DNA of 26,597 nucleotides from CAYJLC01 sp964370735. GTDB lineage: Bacteria > Bacillota > Clostridia > Oscillospirales > Butyricicoccaceae. The stretch spans positions 1-26,597 of the forward strand of contig CAYJLC010000032.1 of the NCBI GenBank assembly GCA_964370735.1. The letters run 5' to 3'. Positions 23,856 to 26,597 of the stretch are shown piece after piece (positions within the stretch are counted from its first letter, which is position 1; every line of letters starts with the position of its first letter). The notes beneath the pieces were generated by a model. The model did no database searches, had not been told where the DNA came from, and was given only the letters and a program-made list of their open reading frames with translations. The translations under genes were made by a program, and so were the position numbers.

Positions 23856-25865
23856 ATGAATAAATTTCATCAGTATGATTTTTCAGAAATTGGAAAAGAA
23901 CTTTCTAAAGCTGATTTTAAATTAGAACATTTGCTTGCAATTATGAATGAAGCACCTATTTCAATCAATTTATTGAATAGCAAGTTTGAAAATATTTTCG
24001 GAAATAGTTATTGTTCAAGACTGTTTGGGCTGTCTAGCTTTAAAGAATATCGTGAGAATTTTTATAAATTTTCACCTGAAAGGCAACCGAATGGAAAGCT
24101 TTCGACAGAACTTACGCAAGAATACATGAAAATTGCAAAAAAAGAAGGAAGTGTTAAATTTCGTTGGATGCATTGTCGATTAGACGGCGAATTAATTCCA
24201 ACCGAGGTTTTTATTCGCAAGCTTAATTTTACAGACAATAATGGAAATTATCTATTTGCGAGTTTTGTGCGTGATTTGCGTTCAGAACTTGCAGGATTTG
24301 TCAGCGATGAAGACAATAATGAGGAATATTTCAATCAAATTTCGGATAAAACTTTGCTAAATCACGTTAGTACACTTTCAGATGAGTGGCTTTGGGTTTA
24401 TAATTTTAAAGAATCTACAATTGAATTTTTCGGACAAGGTGTAAAACTTATAGACATTCGTCGTGAAAAACAGAAATTTCCAGACGAAGTTTTAGAAAGA
24501 AACGTTGTTTTTCCAGAAGATGTTAGCACTTTTTTAACTTTTTGCAAGATTATTAAAACGGGTGCAGTGCGTCCTTTTGATGTAAGATTTATTTTAAGAG
24601 ATGGAACAGTTAAATATTTTAGAATAATATATAACACAACTTTTGACAAAGACGGAAACCCTCTTTTTGCGATTGGGAAAACTTTTGATATCGATATGCA
24701 AAAAACGTATGAAGTCTTGTCTAAAACGGACTTGCTTACAAATTGTTTAAATAAAATAACCACAGAAAACATAATTAATGAAACAATTTTAGCAGAAAAA
24801 AACTCGTACCACGCATTATTTATCGTTGATATAGATAATTTTAAGGCTGTAAATGATAATTTAGGGCATCATTTTGGTGATATTGTTCTAAAAGAGATTG
24901 CATTAGAGCTTCAAACTCAATTTAGAATTGAAGATATTGTTGGACGAATTGGTGGAGATGAATTTATTGTTTTTGTAAAAAATGTTTCAAGCAATGATAT
25001 TATTACATCAAAAGCAGAAGCTATTGCAAAGGCGTTTCAAAATAATTTTACCGGCGAAAACGGAAATTACAAAATTTCTGGCAGTATCGGTATATCTGTA
25101 TTCCCGAAAGATGGAAAAACCTACTCAGACCTATATAAAGCAGCCGATAAGGCACTTTATCACTCGAAATCCAAAGGAAAAGACTGCTATACATTCTATT
25201 CAGCCGACTTAGCCGACGGCGAAATTAAAAAACTGACGACTTTAGAAAACACAAAAAGGCTGTCAAATACATATTTTGATGCAGAAATTGTTTCGATAAT
25301 CTTCGATATTATGTACCAATCGGAAGATACTTCGATTGCAATAAACAATGTGCTACAATTATTAGGAAAAAGGTTGAATGCCGATAGATGCTATATTTTC
25401 GAAACTCTTAACAAGGGAGAAAGTTATAGTGTTACCTATGAATGGACAGATAGCAATACTAGTAAACAGATAGATAATTTGCAAAATTTCTCAAATGCAC
25501 AAATGCACGATTTCATTAAGGAAATAGATACACAAGGATATATGTTCTTAAATGACACAAATTTGATTGAAAATGATAAAAAATATGTAGTAGCAAGTGG
25601 ACAAGGAATTGAATCGTTTCTTATTGCACAAGCAAAAAGGCAGAACTACACTCGAACTATTATTGGGCTAGACGATTGCAAAACAAAACGTAATTGGACT
25701 GAAAAAGAAGTAAATACGGTGATTTATGCACTTAAAATGATTTCTATTTTTATTGAAAATCACGCGAATGAAAATGTTGAGTTAAGTAAATTCGATTTAT
25801 CCGAGCAAGAGATTTCATTAATAAAGGAACTAGAGAAAAAAGGGCTTTATCTTTTTGAGAAATAG
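23856..25865 (+). CDS. Diguanylate cyclase with PAS, GGDEF and C-terminal GAF-like domain
   Basis: This 669-aa cytosolic protein has no membrane segment. Two PAS-like sensor regions (about 25-145 and 165-285; note the DGTVKYFRI strand) precede a GGDEF domain (about 288-450). That domain starts TDLLTNCLNK and has an intact GGDEF active site at 366-370. An RxxD inhibitory site, RIED at 357-360, lies exactly five residues before it. The enzyme should therefore make c-di-GMP from GTP and be feedback-inhibited. A GAF-like domain (about 475-650) at the C-terminus takes the place where an EAL domain often sits. AAAGGA precedes the ATG. Ligands of the sensor domains are unknown. Confidence 0.93.
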   Translation: MNKFHQYDFSEIGKELSKADFKLEHLLAIMNEAPISINLLNSKFENIFGNSYCSRLFGLSSFKEYRENFYKFSPERQPNGKLSTELTQEYMKIAKKEGSVKFRWMHCRLDGELIPTEVFIRKLNFTDNNGNYLFASFVRDLRSELAGFVSDEDNNEEYFNQISDKTLLNHVSTLSDEWLWVYNFKESTIEFFGQGVKLIDIRREKQKFPDEVLERNVVFPEDVSTFLTFCKIIKTGAVRPFDVRFILRDGTVKYFRIIYNTTFDKDGNPLFAIGKTFDIDMQKTYEVLSKTDLLTNCLNKITTENIINETILAEKNSYHALFIVDIDNFKAVNDNLGHHFGDIVLKEIALELQTQFRIEDIVGRIGGDEFIVFVKNVSSNDIITSKAEAIAKAFQNNFTGENGNYKISGSIGISVFPKDGKTYSDLYKAADKALYHSKSKGKDCYTFYSADLADGEIKKLTTLENTKRLSNTYFDAEIVSIIFDIMYQSEDTSIAINNVLQLLGKRLNADRCYIFETLNKGESYSVTYEWTDSNTSKQIDNLQNFSNAQMHDFIKEIDTQGYMFLNDTNLIENDKKYVVASGQGIESFLIAQAKRQNYTRTIIGLDDCKTKRNWTEKEVNTVIYALKMISIFIENHANENVELSKFDLSEQEISLIKELEKKGLYLFEK

Positions 25866-25985
25866 AGAAAAAAGAGCTGTCACACTCGTAAAATTAATGA
25901 TTTGTGCAAAATAAAATGGGCTGTCGCTTTAGTGGATTGTCAATAAAGAAACTTTGTGACCACCCCTATTTAATCCAATGTTTTG

Positions 25986-26024
25986 GCTGATAGCTTGCAA
26001 TTTTCTGCAAGCTATCAGCTTTTT
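25986..26024 (+). terminator. Strong intrinsic terminator at the element border
   Basis: A perfect 14-bp stem has GCTGATAGCTTGCA at 25986-25999, a 6-nt loop and TGCAAGCTATCAGC at 26006-26019, followed by TTTTTA on the + strand. It ends 2 nt before the recombinase stop codon. In the - direction no T-run follows. The ~160 bp from 25866 to 26025 hold nothing else but a loose direct repeat, GAGCTGTCAC and GGGCTGTCGC. Confidence 0.85.
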
Positions 26025-26025
26025 A

Positions 26026-26597
26026 TTATGCTACAACTTGTAGTAATTCTTCGTTTATACAGATTAGTTCTCCAGTTTTATTCTCGATGAAATCGCATTG
26101 TGGTGCAGGGATATCCGTTTCTTTGGTATAGTCTGCAAGGTAGCCGATATCACGATAATGAATTTCTATCTTTTGATTTGCCACTCTTGAGTATTTTACA
26201 GCCTTATCGTGGACAACAATTTTTTCTACAAAACCTCTTAATATTTCTGGTGTTAATTCAGATAAATCAGTGTATTTTTTCGCTCGCTCTATGAATTTAT
26301 CAGTGTTTGTAAGTGAGTTTTTCAGTTTTTCCAAATCGCTTTCCAATTTTGGAATAGTGATTTGGATTTCTTTTTGTTCTTCTAAATATTCATCACTTAA
26401 CTTTCGATAAATCTCAGCTGGCAATTGTCCGATTACATGATTTTCAAATAACTTTTTGAATAAATTATCCAATTCTTTATTTCGCTTTTGAGATTTTTCA
26501 AGTTCTTTTGTTATTTGTTTAATCTGCTGTCTTGTTTCGGCTGTGCTTTTCTTAGCGATAAATTCTACAAACTCTTTTTCATTCATTCTTGCAAAAT
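26026..26597 (-). CDS. Large serine recombinase, C-terminal part (TnpX-like), cut by window edge
   Basis: About 190 C-terminal residues are visible and the frame is still open at the window edge, so the 5' part (resolvase catalytic domain) lies outside. An in-frame ATG at 26586 is internal. The visible part has a long coiled coil (about 100 residues of Lys/Glu/Leu-rich helix). A DUF4368-type end follows: LTPEILRGFVEKIVVHDKA, then IEIHYRDIGYL. This is typical of TnpX/Tn4451-like recombinases that move integrative elements. The gene end usually lies close to the element end, so the border should be within 25866-26025. The catalytic serine cannot be checked here. Confidence 0.88.
   Translation of the reverse strand, partial: FARMNEKEFVEFIAKKSTAETRQQIKQITKELEKSQKRNKELDNLFKKLFENHVIGQLPAEIYRKLSDEYLEEQKEIQITIPKLESDLEKLKNSLTNTDKFIERAKKYTDLSELTPEILRGFVEKIVVHDKAVKYSRVANQKIEIHYRDIGYLADYTKETDIPAPQCDFIENKTGELICINEELLQVVA

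Noticed and set aside
26026..26586. The recombinase fragment as a complete 186-codon gene starting at 26586
   Set aside because: The frame is open to the window edge with matching coiled-coil sequence before the ATG. The family needs an N-terminal catalytic domain, so the ATG is internal.

Overview
The window is AT-rich DNA from a spore-forming member of the Firmicutes, most likely class Clostridia. Three things point there: an alpha/beta-type small acid-soluble spore protein (9641-9826), strong AGGAGG-type ribosome binding sites with some TTG and GTG starts, and Gram-positive families (class B sortase, RqcH, TrmK, DUF951, LytTR with a DUF3021-like membrane protein, FtsK/SpoIIIE). I cannot name the species.

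Layout. 1-8117 is read on the + strand: an ABC-F ATPase, a DUF218 membrane protein, release factor 1 (prfA), a ZIP metal transporter, a Sua5-CoaE fusion and an M18 aminopeptidase. Copies of a ~100-bp structured intergenic repeat separate these genes. 8160-20333 is read on the - strand: class B sortase, tRNA-Gly with a tandem array at its 3' side, the spore protein, a small unknown protein, then a tight operon (LytTR regulator, DUF3021-like membrane protein, YgiQ radical-SAM protein, alpha/beta hydrolase), a flavin reductase-like protein, ftsK/spoIIIE, uppP and comM. 20504-25865 is read on the + strand: trmK, nif3-like, rqcH and a 58-codon DUF951 gene as one operon, then a PAS-GGDEF-GAF diguanylate cyclase. 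The right edge holds the C-terminal part of a TnpX-like large serine recombinase, so a mobile element starts in the last ~0.7 kb.

How the genes fit together. Most genes are housekeeping: translation and tRNA modification (prfA, Sua5, trmK, rqcH), CoA synthesis (CoaE), chromosome segregation (ftsK), cell-wall lipid carrier recycling (uppP) and DNA uptake or recombination (comM). Regulatory content is the LytTR pair, which has its own direct-repeat operator, and the diguanylate cyclase, which carries an inhibitory I-site.

Most worth a second look: (1) three equally built triplets of DnaA boxes in the 454-bp gap between comM and uppP-ftsK; (2) a ~138-bp tandem array next to tRNA-Gly in which each unit carries a terminator, a tRNA 3'-end look-alike with a changed T-loop, and a 13-nt antisense piece of the same tRNA; (3) a LytTR/membrane-protein module with a 21-bp-period operator beside a weak promoter; (4) a Sua5-CoaE fusion; (5) the bipartite repeat family.
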